A stretch of DNA of 64,000 nucleotides. It comes from Janthinobacterium tructae. GTDB lineage: Bacteria; Pseudomonadota; Gammaproteobacteria; Burkholderiales; Burkholderiaceae_D. Both the position numbers and the translations under genes were made by a program. Positions 31,186-39,375 of the stretch are shown here, piece after piece. Numbering within the stretch: the stretch's first letter is position 1; every line of letters starts with the position of its first letter. Below the pieces are notes generated by a model, which saw only the letters and a program-made list of their open reading frames with translations, did not search any database and was not told where the DNA came from. The stretch covers positions 2,542,001 through 2,606,000 of the forward strand of contig NZ_CP041185.1 in the NCBI RefSeq assembly GCF_006517255.1. Reading direction: 5' to 3'.

Positions 31186-31191
31186 TAATCA
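31186..31191 (+). promoter_or_regulatory. Consensus -10 hexamer of the lipoprotein gene
   Basis: TATAAT, 48 bases before the lipoprotein ATG. The -35 region is weak (GAATTG at 31163), as expected for an activator-dependent promoter. Confidence 0.5.
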
Positions 31192-31238
31192 TGCCGCGTT
31201 GACGGCACGCACCGCTGCCGGATGAAAAAGGAAGATGC

Positions 31239-31862
31239 ATGAAAAAACTATTGCCAGTATTGGCCGGCTCGGCTGCGGCACTCCTGGCCGGCTGCGGTGG
31301 CGGTGGCGGTACGACACAGCAGCTTGCTGGCGATTCCGGCAGCGCCTCGCCACTGGCCGCGTATATCGGCACCTGGCAGTCGGCCTGCGACCATCACGAC
31401 CGTCAATCGCTGGTCATCGCGTTCAAGAGCGATGGCAGCGGTTCGCTGGAACTGACACCAACCGGCGAAACCTACTTCAAGGCCGATTGCTCCGGCCCCG
31501 TGATCGCGACAGACAGCATCAGCGTGAAGATCACCGGCAAGCCGGACGGCACCGCCGACATGCTGATCAAGCTGGCGGAAAACGCCGCCGCAACGAGCTT
31601 GCGCGTCGACAAGATCACCTCGTCGGCCCCGGCCTATACCTTCCAGCGGACCGGTACCACCGTGAAATATGTACTGCGCGAAAACAAGCAGCAGTGGTGC
31701 GTCGACGTGGACAATGGCGAATCGTGCCTGTGGGACGAAGGCATGCAAGCTGCACAAAGCATCCCCGGCGGCCTGTCCTTGCGCGGCAACGACCTGTACA
31801 CGGTGATGCTGGACACGGAAAAGGGCGTGTACGTGCTGGACATGCACTACGTGAAAAAATAA
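31239..31862 (+). CDS. Putative lipoprotein of unknown function
   Basis: 207 residues, ATG with AAAGGAAG upstream. Lipoprotein signal peptide MKKLLPVLAGSAAALLAGC with a lipobox (LAGC) and a poly-Gly spacer after the Cys. The mature part, starting near residue 40 (AAYIGTWQSACDHHDRQS), has four further Cys in positions that suggest two disulfides and predicts mainly beta-strands, like small lipocalin-type envelope proteins. No family is recognised. The FNR-type box upstream suggests induction at low oxygen. Confidence 0.8.
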   Translation: MKKLLPVLAGSAAALLAGCGGGGGTTQQLAGDSGSASPLAAYIGTWQSACDHHDRQSLVIAFKSDGSGSLELTPTGETYFKADCSGPVIATDSISVKITGKPDGTADMLIKLAENAAATSLRVDKITSSAPAYTFQRTGTTVKYVLRENKQQWCVDVDNGESCLWDEGMQAAQSIPGGLSLRGNDLYTVMLDTEKGVYVLDMHYVKK

Positions 31863-31938
31863 GCGCTGGATCTGCTGCGGGGCCGCCCGGCCCTGCAGCT
31901 TGCCGCAGCCGCGCCATAGACTTGAGGCCGTTAGCGAG

Positions 31939-31962
31939 TGTATGTGCAGAATCGAACATACA
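31939..31962. promoter_or_regulatory. Inverted repeat upstream of the ACAD/PIG-L/NodS/GT2 operon
   Basis: TGTATGT and ACATACA, perfect 7-base arms separated by 10 bases, 44 bases before the first gene of the operon. Candidate operator for an unidentified regulator. Confidence 0.4.
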
Positions 31963-32006
31963 TTGCGAAAACAGAAAGCTATGCTGTTGAAAAACAGGAG
32001 CTTGCC

Positions 32007-33035
32007 ATGTCGTTTTCCGCCTTTCCCCTGCCGTCCAACACTGCGCTGGCCGCCCTGCTGCAGCCACAGGACAGCGCTTTCCACCCGATCGACGGCTTGC
32101 GGCGTTTGTGCGACGCGGGACTCGACCAATTACCCCTGCCCGGTCACGGCGCCACCCTGCAGCGCTGGCAAATGCTGGCCGCCATCGCCGCCATCGACCT
32201 TTCCCTGCTCAAGCTGTACGAGGGCCATACCGATGCACTGGCCATCCTGGCGGAAATCGACGGTACCGGCGTCCCGGCCGGCAGCAGCTGGGGCGTATGG
32301 TGCGCAGAAATGCCGGGCGCGCGGGTGCAGTTGCAGCAAGCGGCCGATGGGCGCCATGTACTCGAGGGCCGCAAGGCCTGGTGCTCCGGGGCAAATGGAC
32401 TCAGCCATGCCTTGATCAGCTGCTGGAACGAGGACGGCCAGGCTTGCCTGGCCAGCGTGGCGCTGTCGCAGCCCGGTGTGCACGTCACGGATGAAGGCTG
32501 GCAGGCCGTCGGCATGCTCGCCTGCGCCAGCGTCGACGTGACCTTTTCCGGCGCGCGGGCCTTTCCCGTGGGCGCTCCGGGCGCCTACCTGGAGCGCCCC
32601 GGCTTCTGGCATGGCGGCGCTGGCATCGCGGCCGCCTGGTATGGCGCGGCCTGCGCCGTCGCCAGCCACCTGCATGCGCGCGCGCAGCATGCCGCGCCCG
32701 ATCCCGTGCGCCTGGCGCAACTGGGGCAGATCGACTGCGCGCTGCGCGCCGCCGGCGCCCTGCTGCGTGAAGGCGCCGCCGACATCGACCGGCACCCGCA
32801 AAGCGATGCCATGGCCCTCGCGCTGCGCCTGCGCCTGACGGTGGAAGACGCCGCCACCCAAGTCCTGCACCTGGCCACGCGTGCGCTGGGCGCCGGCCCC
32901 CTGTGCCGCGATGCCCGCTTCGCGCGCCTGGCGGCCGACCTGCCCGTCTTCCTGCGCCAGAGCCATGCGGAACGCGACCAGGCCGTGCTGGGCGGCATCG
33001 TCGCCGGCGCCGAAGACCATCCGTGGGCGCTCTGA
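32007..33035 (+). CDS. Acyl-CoA dehydrogenase family protein
   Basis: 342 residues, shorter than the 380 usual for the family. The ATG at 32007 has CAGGAG 7 bases upstream. The middle shows the acyl-CoA dehydrogenase beta-domain pattern (GVPAGSSWGVWCAEMPGARV, then EGRKAWCSGANGLSHALIS, the flavin-contact strand). The C-terminal helical domain begins near residue 200 (GFWHGGAGIAAAWYGAACAV). The typical catalytic Glu is not obvious. It heads a coupled operon with a deacetylase, methyltransferase and glycosyltransferase, so it may oxidise an acyl or amino-sugar intermediate instead of serving beta-oxidation (inference). Confidence 0.82.
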   Translation: MSFSAFPLPSNTALAALLQPQDSAFHPIDGLRRLCDAGLDQLPLPGHGATLQRWQMLAAIAAIDLSLLKLYEGHTDALAILAEIDGTGVPAGSSWGVWCAEMPGARVQLQQAADGRHVLEGRKAWCSGANGLSHALISCWNEDGQACLASVALSQPGVHVTDEGWQAVGMLACASVDVTFSGARAFPVGAPGAYLERPGFWHGGAGIAAAWYGAACAVASHLHARAQHAAPDPVRLAQLGQIDCALRAAGALLREGAADIDRHPQSDAMALALRLRLTVEDAATQVLHLATRALGAGPLCRDARFARLAADLPVFLRQSHAERDQAVLGGIVAGAEDHPWAL

Positions 33036-33036
33036 C

Positions 33037-33807
33037 ATGCTGGCCCAATCCGATAGGCAAGCACGCCGCATCGAAGGCAGCGGCACGCCGGACCAGGTGT
33101 GGCTATCCTGGCCGGGGCTGAACGACATCCCCGCCATCAGCGCGAACGCCCTGGTGCCGCCAGGCACGCGCGCCGTCATCGTCGCGCCGCATCCCGACGA
33201 TGAAATCCTCGCCTGCGGCGGCTTGCTGCAACTGCTGGCGGCGCAGGGCAGCCAATTGCTGTTGATCGCCGTCACCGATGGCGACGCCAGCCACCCGGAC
33301 TCGCCCCTCTGGCCGCAGGAACGCCTGCGCCAGGTGCGTCCGCAAGAATCCGCACAGGCGCTGGCCACGCTGGGACTGGCGTCGCCCGCATGGCTGCGCC
33401 TGCACCTGCCCGATGGCGGCGTGGCCGGCATGACGCCGCAACTGCGCGCCACACTCGCAGCGCAGCTGCGCCCCGGCGACAGGGTCTTCACCACCTGGCG
33501 CCTGGACGGCCATCCGGACCATGAAGCATGCGGCCGGGCCTGCGCTGCGGCCTGCGCTGCCAGCGGCGCCACCCTGGTGGAAATGCCCGTCTGGGGCTGG
33601 CACTGGGCCGCGCCGGGCGACACGCGCGTGCCGTGGCACCGCGCGCGCCGCCTGCCCTTGCCGGTCCCCATCCTGCAGCGCAAGCGCGCGGCCCTGCGCT
33701 GCTTCGCCAGCCAGATGCAAGACGACCCGTCGACGGGGCGCCCCGCCATCGTCGCCGGCGACGCCTTGCAGCGCCTGCTACATGCCTGGGAGGTGTATTT
33801 TCTATGA
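33037..33807 (+). CDS. PIG-L family deacetylase
   Basis: 256 residues. Zn-dependent LmbE/PIG-L de-N-acetylase fold: VIVAPHPDDEILACGGLLQL near residue 48 carries the PHPDDE zinc and catalytic residues, and RLDGHPDHEACGRA near residue 155 carries the HPDHE distal zinc ligand. Family members remove acetyl groups from GlcNAc-containing small molecules or lipids. The ATG starts 1 base after the upstream stop, and its own stop overlaps the next ATG, so translation is coupled. No signal peptide; acts in the cytosol. Confidence 0.9.
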   Translation: MLAQSDRQARRIEGSGTPDQVWLSWPGLNDIPAISANALVPPGTRAVIVAPHPDDEILACGGLLQLLAAQGSQLLLIAVTDGDASHPDSPLWPQERLRQVRPQESAQALATLGLASPAWLRLHLPDGGVAGMTPQLRATLAAQLRPGDRVFTTWRLDGHPDHEACGRACAAACAASGATLVEMPVWGWHWAAPGDTRVPWHRARRLPLPVPILQRKRAALRCFASQMQDDPSTGRPAIVAGDALQRLLHAWEVYFL

Positions 33808-34448
33808 ACCCATCATCCACACCGGACGACCGGCGCGGCAGCTATTTCGAACAGCTGTACCGCCAGGATAGCGATCCGTGGCGGGTGCGCCAGCGCTGGT
33901 ACGAGGAGAGAAAGCGCGCCCTGCTGCTGGCCAGCCTGCCGCAGCGGCGCTACCGCCACGCCTATGAACCGGGCTGCGGCAATGGCGAGCTGACGGCCGA
34001 GCTGGCGCGGCGCTGCGAGCGTGTGCTGGCGGCCGACCTCTCGGCCGAAGCGCTGGGGCTGGCGCAGCAGCGCCTGCTCGACGCGGGGTGCGGCGGCAAC
34101 GTCAGCCTCGCGCAGCACCGGCTGCCGCAGGACTGGCCACGCATCCTGCCCGGCGCCGACAAGTTCGACCTGATCGTACTGAGCGAGATCGCCTATTACC
34201 TGTCGGTGCAAGAGCTGGCGCGCGTGGTCGAACACAGCATCGCCAGCCTGGCGCCGGGCGGCAGCATCGTCCTGTGCCACTGGCGCGCGCCGTTCGCGCA
34301 GCGCATCGTCTCGACCGTGCGCATACATGCGGCCTTCCAGGACGCGCCCGGCCTGCACCGCGTGCTGCGGCACGAAGAAACCGACTTCCTGCTGGGGATC
34401 TGGTCGAACGATGCGCGCTCGGTGGCGCAGCGCGAGGGCTTCGCATGA
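33804..34448 (+). CDS. SAM-dependent methyltransferase, NodS-like
   Basis: 214 residues. Begins with the NodS-family lead-in SYFEQLYRQDSDPWRVRQRW, then the SAM-binding motif YEPGCGNGELTAELARRC near residue 53 and the post-motif FDLIVLSEIAYYLSV near residue 123. NodS itself N-methylates the deacetylated glucosamine of Nod factors. The ATG overlaps the PIG-L stop (ATGA), with GGGAGG upstream. Acting after a deacetylase is consistent with methylating a free amine, but that is inferred. Confidence 0.88.
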   Translation: MNPSSTPDDRRGSYFEQLYRQDSDPWRVRQRWYEERKRALLLASLPQRRYRHAYEPGCGNGELTAELARRCERVLAADLSAEALGLAQQRLLDAGCGGNVSLAQHRLPQDWPRILPGADKFDLIVLSEIAYYLSVQELARVVEHSIASLAPGGSIVLCHWRAPFAQRIVSTVRIHAAFQDAPGLHRVLRHEETDFLLGIWSNDARSVAQREGFA

Positions 34449-35185
34449 TCGGCGTGGTGGTGCCCGTGCATAACGAGGAAGCGTGCCTGGACGCCTGCCT
34501 GGAAGCGTTGCGCCTTGCCGCCACCTGTCCCTTGCTGCATGGCGAGGCGGTGTGCATCGTCGTCGTGCTCGATGCCTGCAGCGACCAGTCACAGCGCATC
34601 GTGCTGGCGCATGCCATGCAGGCGGACCTGCGCTGGCGTCTCGACTGCATCGCCATCAATGCGCAGAACGTGGGCACCGCGCGCGCCGCCGGCGCGCAGC
34701 AGCTGCTGCAGCGCGGTGCCCGCTGGCTGGCCTTTACGGATGCGGATACGCGCGTATCGCCCTCCTGGCTGAGCACCCAGCTGAGCCTGGAGGCCGATGC
34801 CGTCTGCGGCACGGTGGCGGTGGACGACTGGTCGCCGCACGGGCCCAGTGCCGCTGCGCTGCGCCAGCACTTCGCCCAGACCTACACCGATGCCGACGGC
34901 CACCGCCACATCCATGGCGCCAACTTCGGCGTGCGCGCCAGCGCCTACCTGCGCGCCGGCGGCTTTGCCCCATTGGCCTGCAGCGAGGACGTGGCCATGG
35001 TCGCCGCGCTGCAAGAATGCGGTGCGCACATCGCCTGGAGCGCCGCACCGCGCGTCACTACCAGCGCCCGCCGCCATGCCAGGGCACGGGGCGGCTTTGG
35101 CGATACCTTGCTGCAGGTGGTGGAGGCGATGGCGGGGCAGACGGCAACGTGCACTCTCGCCATGCTGCCAGAGCATCAAGGATAA
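34445..35185 (+). CDS. Glycosyltransferase family 2 protein
   Basis: 246-residue soluble GT-A enzyme. Opens MIGVVVPVHNEEACLDACLE, has the nucleotide/metal DxD in FTDADTRVSPSWL near residue 100 and the acceptor-side HGANFGVRASAYLRAGGF near residue 160. No transmembrane segments, unlike many polysaccharide GT2s. The start overlaps the methyltransferase stop (ATGA). Last gene of the four-gene operon; probably transfers a GlcNAc-type sugar to a small acceptor, an inference from the neighbouring deacetylase and methyltransferase. Confidence 0.88.
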   Translation: MIGVVVPVHNEEACLDACLEALRLAATCPLLHGEAVCIVVVLDACSDQSQRIVLAHAMQADLRWRLDCIAINAQNVGTARAAGAQQLLQRGARWLAFTDADTRVSPSWLSTQLSLEADAVCGTVAVDDWSPHGPSAAALRQHFAQTYTDADGHRHIHGANFGVRASAYLRAGGFAPLACSEDVAMVAALQECGAHIAWSAAPRVTTSARRHARARGGFGDTLLQVVEAMAGQTATCTLAMLPEHQG

Positions 35186-35189
35186 GGGA

Positions 35190-36008
35190 TCATGCGCTTG
35201 CCTGCTCCGCGCGGCCCGCCTCGTCCTCCAGCTTTTGCCGCCGCGCCTCCTGCTCCGCCTCATCCTTCTCCACGAGCTGTTCACGCAGACGTACCCTTAC
35301 CTCTGCCCAGGCCACTCCAACCTTGGACGACACCGCTAAACTGGCAAATAGCAGGATCACCAACGGCAAGAGGCTAAAGGCATATGTCAGCAGCCCATCC
35401 TTCAAATCAATCACTTTCAGTTTGGAAACGCCCTCATCCAGCGCATTGGCCTTCGCACTTGCAGCGGGTAAATCGAGTAATTTTATCTGCACGATAATTC
35501 CATCGATATTTTTCGTGACTTCTTCCCCCGTATCCTGCATTACATTTTTATACAGCGCAGCTATTTCTTGAGTGATGGTGTCACAACTCTTTTTCAACTG
35601 CGGGCGTGACAAGCAATACTCAGGAGGAAGATGCTCCTTGAAAATAGCCGAGGCGGCGTTGAGATAATGGCTCCGCTCATTTCCTGCCAATTTATCCAGG
35701 CTCAAGCCGATCTGATAGTAGGGTCCGATGAATACGATGAGGGCAAACGCGGCCATGACCTCGGCGCGAAATTTCATTCTGGCGACAAACACATTGCGTT
35801 CCGTGCCCTGCTTGGCAAGCACCTCGTCACGCTTGCGAAATGAATGAATAATTGTCCCCGCGACCACTAGCAGGCACGCTACAACGTAAAAATACCTGAG
35901 CCAGATCGCTTTGGCAGCCAAGGGAAATAGAAGAAAAACCACGCCCGGAATGACCACCACGAGCCCTGCGACAATCAGAGCGCGGTTCCAATTAATTTGT
36001 TTGTACAT
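35190..36008 (-). CDS. Hypothetical AT-rich membrane protein
   Basis: 272 residues, family not recognised. Four hydrophobic segments: about 9-30 (ALIVAGLVVVIPGVVFLLF), 35-55, 80-100 (VMAAFALIVFIGPYYQIGL) and 210-232 (LLTYAFSLLPLVILLFASLA). A soluble loop of about 110 residues separates the third and fourth and has Cys pairs (EYCLSRPQLKKSCDTI). A charged coiled-coil tail (REQLVEKDEAEQEARRQ) ends the protein. Base composition is clearly more AT-rich than all neighbours, suggesting recent acquisition. ATG at 36008; an upstream extension to 36173 is AT-rich non-coding. Convergent with the glycosyltransferase, 4 bases apart. Confidence 0.65.
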   Translation of the reverse strand: MYKQINWNRALIVAGLVVVIPGVVFLLFPLAAKAIWLRYFYVVACLLVVAGTIIHSFRKRDEVLAKQGTERNVFVARMKFRAEVMAAFALIVFIGPYYQIGLSLDKLAGNERSHYLNAASAIFKEHLPPEYCLSRPQLKKSCDTITQEIAALYKNVMQDTGEEVTKNIDGIIVQIKLLDLPAASAKANALDEGVSKLKVIDLKDGLLTYAFSLLPLVILLFASLAVSSKVGVAWAEVRVRLREQLVEKDEAEQEARRQKLEDEAGRAEQASA

Positions 36009-36273
36009 TTTCACTTTACAAAGACAAGACCAAGATACGGGATACGCCGGAGTACCGGCGCAATTGATGAGAAATATTACCAAATAGAAATTATATTGAG
36101 GCAAATTTGATGTCAAGCGAAAATCGTTATTCACTAAAAATTGAGCAGCTGCAGCAAAAAATATCACCCGCACAGCATCGTCGAAGCAAGCAGCACTCGC
36201 TGTGCCGGCGGCACGCAGAACCGAACCGTGCGTCTGTCCATGCGCGCCGCCTTTGCTGCTTGACTAGCGCCTG

Positions 36274-38283
36274 TTACATCGCTTCCTTCAGCCCCGGCGC
36301 AAACTCGGCGCCGTGCTTGACCTGCGCGGTGGATGCCTTCAGGGTCGCGCCGATCGGCTCGGCGCGGCCAGCCAGGCATTGCCCCAGGAAGTTTTCCGTC
36401 ACCGCATTGAAAGCGATGTTGTTCACGGGGCGGGCAAAGCCATGGCCCTCGTCGGGGAACAGCACATACGTGACGGGGATATTCTTCGCCGCCATGGCCG
36501 CCACGATCTGGTCCGATTCAGCCACGTTGACGCGCGGGTCGTTCGCCCCCTGGCCGATCAACAGCGGCCGCTGGATATTCTGCGCAAAATTCAGCGGCGA
36601 GCGCTCCTTCAGCAGCGCGCGGCCGTCTTCCGTGGTCGGGTCACCCATGCGTTTGTAGAACTGCTGCTTGCCCGCTTCCCAATACGGCGGAATCGTTTGC
36701 AGCAGGGTAAACAGGTTCGACGGGCCGACGATATCGACGCCGCAGGCGAACGTGGTCGGCGTGAATGCCATGCCGGCCAGCGTGGCGTAGCCACCATACG
36801 AGCCACCCATGATGGCCACCTTGTCGGCGCTGGTCACGCCACTCTTCACTGCCCATTGCACGGCGTCGAGCAAGTCGTCATGCATCTTGCGGCCCCACTG
36901 CAGGTCGCCGGCCGAGATGAATTGCTTGCCGAAGCCCGTCGAGCCACGGTAATTCACCGACAGCACCGCGTAGCCGCGGTTGGCCAGCCACTGATGGTAG
37001 CCGTTGTAGCCATAGGTATCGCGCGCCCATGGCCCGCCGTGCACCAGCAGCACCATCGGCACCACCTGCGATGGCACGCCGCCGGCGCTCGCCTTCGATG
37101 CGTGCGGCAAGGTCAGGTAAGAGACCAGGGTCAGGCCGTCGCGAGCCTTGATTTCCTGTGGGTACATGGGCACCAGCGGCGCGCCCTCCAGTTCAGGGCG
37201 CGTCACGTACAGCTGCGTCAGCTTCCTGGTCTTGCGCTCATACAGCCAGCTCGATGCCGGCGCCGTGACGGCGTCGACGCCCACCAGCCACTTGTCGTCG
37301 GCTTCCGTGCGCGACGTCACGTTGAACTGGCCCTTGACATGCTTCTTCAGGAAGGCCAGGTCGGCCTTCAGGTCGTCCGTCAGCGGCAGGTATTCCTGCT
37401 GCAGATAGTCGACGGAATAGGCTTGCACCTTGCCCGTGCGCGTGTCGTACAGGGCGTCAGAAATGTCGGCGCGCGGATCCTGCGCCACCAGCGAGGTCTT
37501 GCCGCTGGCGACATCCTGCGCCAGCAGCGCCGAGGTATTGCGGCCGCGCGAGTCGGTCCAGTACAAGGTCTTGCCATCGACCGTAAACGCCAGCGGCGCC
37601 GTGGTCTGCGAGTCTTCCAGGCCCACCTCGGTCAGCGGCGTGCTCTCGACCTTGCCATCCGTCATGCGGAAATACTGCATGCCGCCATCGGCGCGCGCCT
37701 TGCTGGCGATACGCAGCTTGAGCTGCTCATCGGCCAGGTAGCCGCCATAGCCATCGTTCTGCTGCACCAGGGTCAGCTTGCCGCTGGCCAGGTCCAGGCT
37801 GTACACGTCATGCCAGCGCGCATCGCGGTTATTGATGCCCACCAGGATACGGTCCTTGACCTTGCTGCTGATCTGGACGATCCGCACGCGGGTCTTCTCG
37901 AACGGCGTGTAACTGACCTGCTTGCCGCTCACGACATTCACGCCATACAGCAGGAAGTTTTCATCGCCGCCCTTGTCCTGGATGAACAGCAGGGTCTTGG
38001 AATCGGGCGACCAGAAGCTGCTGCGGATGGGACGCACCTTCTCTTGCGTCAGCGGACGCGCCTGCGCCAGGTCGCTGGCCGGCGCCACCCACACATTGAG
38101 CACGCCATCGCGCGGCGCGATCCACGACAGCCACTTGCCATCCGGGCTGATGCGCCCGCCGGACTTGCTGGGATTGCCAAAGATCTTCGCCCGCTCGATC
38201 AGCGGCGGGTGATCGACAGGGGCTTGGGCGTGCGCCGGCAGCGGGGCGGCAAACAACAGGGCAGGCAGGGCATAGCGAATCAT
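36274..38283 (-). CDS. S9 family (prolyl oligopeptidase-type) peptidase, secreted
   Basis: 669 residues with signal peptide MIRYALPALLFAAPLPAHAQA. An N-terminal beta-propeller (repeats around FWSPDSKTLLFIQDKGGDEN) caps a C-terminal alpha/beta hydrolase. The nucleophile is in MGGSYGGYATLAG near residue 500, the Asp in GQGANDPRVNVAES and the His in PDEGHGFARP. Likely a periplasmic dipeptidyl/acylaminoacyl peptidase. The ATG at 38283 has GAGG 5 bases upstream; a GTG at 38289 is also in frame. Monocistronic. Confidence 0.92.
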   Translation of the reverse strand: MIRYALPALLFAAPLPAHAQAPVDHPPLIERAKIFGNPSKSGGRISPDGKWLSWIAPRDGVLNVWVAPASDLAQARPLTQEKVRPIRSSFWSPDSKTLLFIQDKGGDENFLLYGVNVVSGKQVSYTPFEKTRVRIVQISSKVKDRILVGINNRDARWHDVYSLDLASGKLTLVQQNDGYGGYLADEQLKLRIASKARADGGMQYFRMTDGKVESTPLTEVGLEDSQTTAPLAFTVDGKTLYWTDSRGRNTSALLAQDVASGKTSLVAQDPRADISDALYDTRTGKVQAYSVDYLQQEYLPLTDDLKADLAFLKKHVKGQFNVTSRTEADDKWLVGVDAVTAPASSWLYERKTRKLTQLYVTRPELEGAPLVPMYPQEIKARDGLTLVSYLTLPHASKASAGGVPSQVVPMVLLVHGGPWARDTYGYNGYHQWLANRGYAVLSVNYRGSTGFGKQFISAGDLQWGRKMHDDLLDAVQWAVKSGVTSADKVAIMGGSYGGYATLAGMAFTPTTFACGVDIVGPSNLFTLLQTIPPYWEAGKQQFYKRMGDPTTEDGRALLKERSPLNFAQNIQRPLLIGQGANDPRVNVAESDQIVAAMAAKNIPVTYVLFPDEGHGFARPVNNIAFNAVTENFLGQCLAGRAEPIGATLKASTAQVKHGAEFAPGLKEAM

Positions 38284-38465
38284 GGACACCTCATGGTTGT
38301 TGGATGAAGGGAAACATCACACGTGCACGTGCCAGCAAATCATAGGCGAAAGCCGTGTTGCCAGGTTGATTACAGCGACAGGGGACGGAAATCGGGGGAT
38401 AGAAGGCTGAAAACGAAGGATGGCAGGTCCGTCAAGTCACTGACACGAGCGCGGCCAGGGGGTTA

Positions 38466-38518
38466 CTTAGAGCCTATTCCAGTAGATGAATACATCCCCT
38501 GCTGGGATAGGCTCTTAG
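38466..38518. repeat. Long inverted repeat between S9 peptidase and ECF sigma genes
   Basis: Arms GAGCCTATTCCAG (38470-38482) and CTGGGATAGGCTC (38502-38514) pair with one mismatch. CTTAG outside the left arm and TTAG outside the right extend the pairing imperfectly. The loop is 19 bases. It lies just beyond the sigma-factor stop. It could be a terminator, but there is no T tract, so a small palindromic repeat is also possible. Confidence 0.45.
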
Positions 38519-38540
38519 CAAACGCCGCCAGCCTCGCTTG

Positions 38541-39224
38541 TCAGTGCCGGATGCCGCGTCGTTCGCGCGCCATCGCAGTGGGCTCTGCGGCGAGCACCTT
38601 GGCCTGCCAGCGGCGCGAGAAACCTCGCCGGGACTGGCTGATGCCCCCGAGCGCATTCTGCCCGGTTTCCTGGGCACAGTGGTCCAGGGCCTGGCGCAGC
38701 ATCGTATCGACGCTGGTCAGGGAGACCTGATATTCGTCCGCGACTTCCTGGCGCGTCCTTTCGTCGATCCTCAGGGCAAGCAGAACAGAACGGTGCCGGT
38801 ACGGCATGCGCTGCATCGCGCGCTCGACAGCGGCCAAATCGGAACGGGCCAAGGCAATCAGGTCCGGACCGGGGGCCGGGTCAGTCAGATGCTCGATTGC
38901 AGCGTCATCGTCGTACTGCGCAGAGCGCTTGCCGCGCAGCTGGTCCATCGCGACGTTGCATGCCACCCGGTAGACATAGGCGTTGGGGTTTTGCACAAAC
39001 ACGGGGGCGCTCATGCCCGCCAATCTTAGCCAGGCGTCGTGCAGACAGTCGCTGGCCAGGTCGGGACAACCGAGATTGCGCAACAATTGGCGGTGCAGGC
39101 GGGCGTAGTTCGCCGCCAGGAAATCGCCCAGCACAATGCCTTGGCCGTGCTCGCTGAATGGCTGTGCTGCGAACTCATCGGCAATATGGGACGCCTTCAG
39201 GCCATCCAGGGTACTCGGATTCAT
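38541..39224 (-). CDS. ECF-type RNA polymerase sigma factor (distal gene of adhesin locus)
   Basis: 227 residues. Sigma region 2 runs from DFLAANYARLHRQLLRNLGC to NPNAYVYRVACNVAMDQLR, and region 4 has EVADEYQVSLTSVDTMLRQALD. FecI-like. It shares the inter-region DPAPGP segment and general layout with the sigma factor at 53007. A 30-residue Arg/Ala-rich C-terminal tail is extra. The ATG at 39224 was chosen because upstream residues are unlike the family; GAGG is upstream. It follows the giant adhesin gene by 151 bases on the same strand. No anti-sigma gene is adjacent, so it is either co-regulated by the FecR of the locus or unrestrained (inference). Confidence 0.87.
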   Translation of the reverse strand: MNPSTLDGLKASHIADEFAAQPFSEHGQGIVLGDFLAANYARLHRQLLRNLGCPDLASDCLHDAWLRLAGMSAPVFVQNPNAYVYRVACNVAMDQLRGKRSAQYDDDAAIEHLTDPAPGPDLIALARSDLAAVERAMQRMPYRHRSVLLALRIDERTRQEVADEYQVSLTSVDTMLRQALDHCAQETGQNALGGISQSRRGFSRRWQAKVLAAEPTAMARERRGIRH

Positions 39225-39375
39225 GACGGGTGTGCCTCGGTATTCGGCTGCAAGAATGGGGGAAAACGGGATCACAGGCACTGCGGGTGCATGGCCTTCC
39301 CCTGCCTGTTCCCTGCACGGGCAGGAAACAGGCGAGGAAACAGGTGGATAACATCGCTGCATGCCACCCACCTGC

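Noticed and set aside
38541..39371. Longer start (39371) for the distal sigma factor
   Set aside because: The extra 49 residues are Pro/Cys-rich and unlike sigma factors; the ATG at 39224 fits the family.
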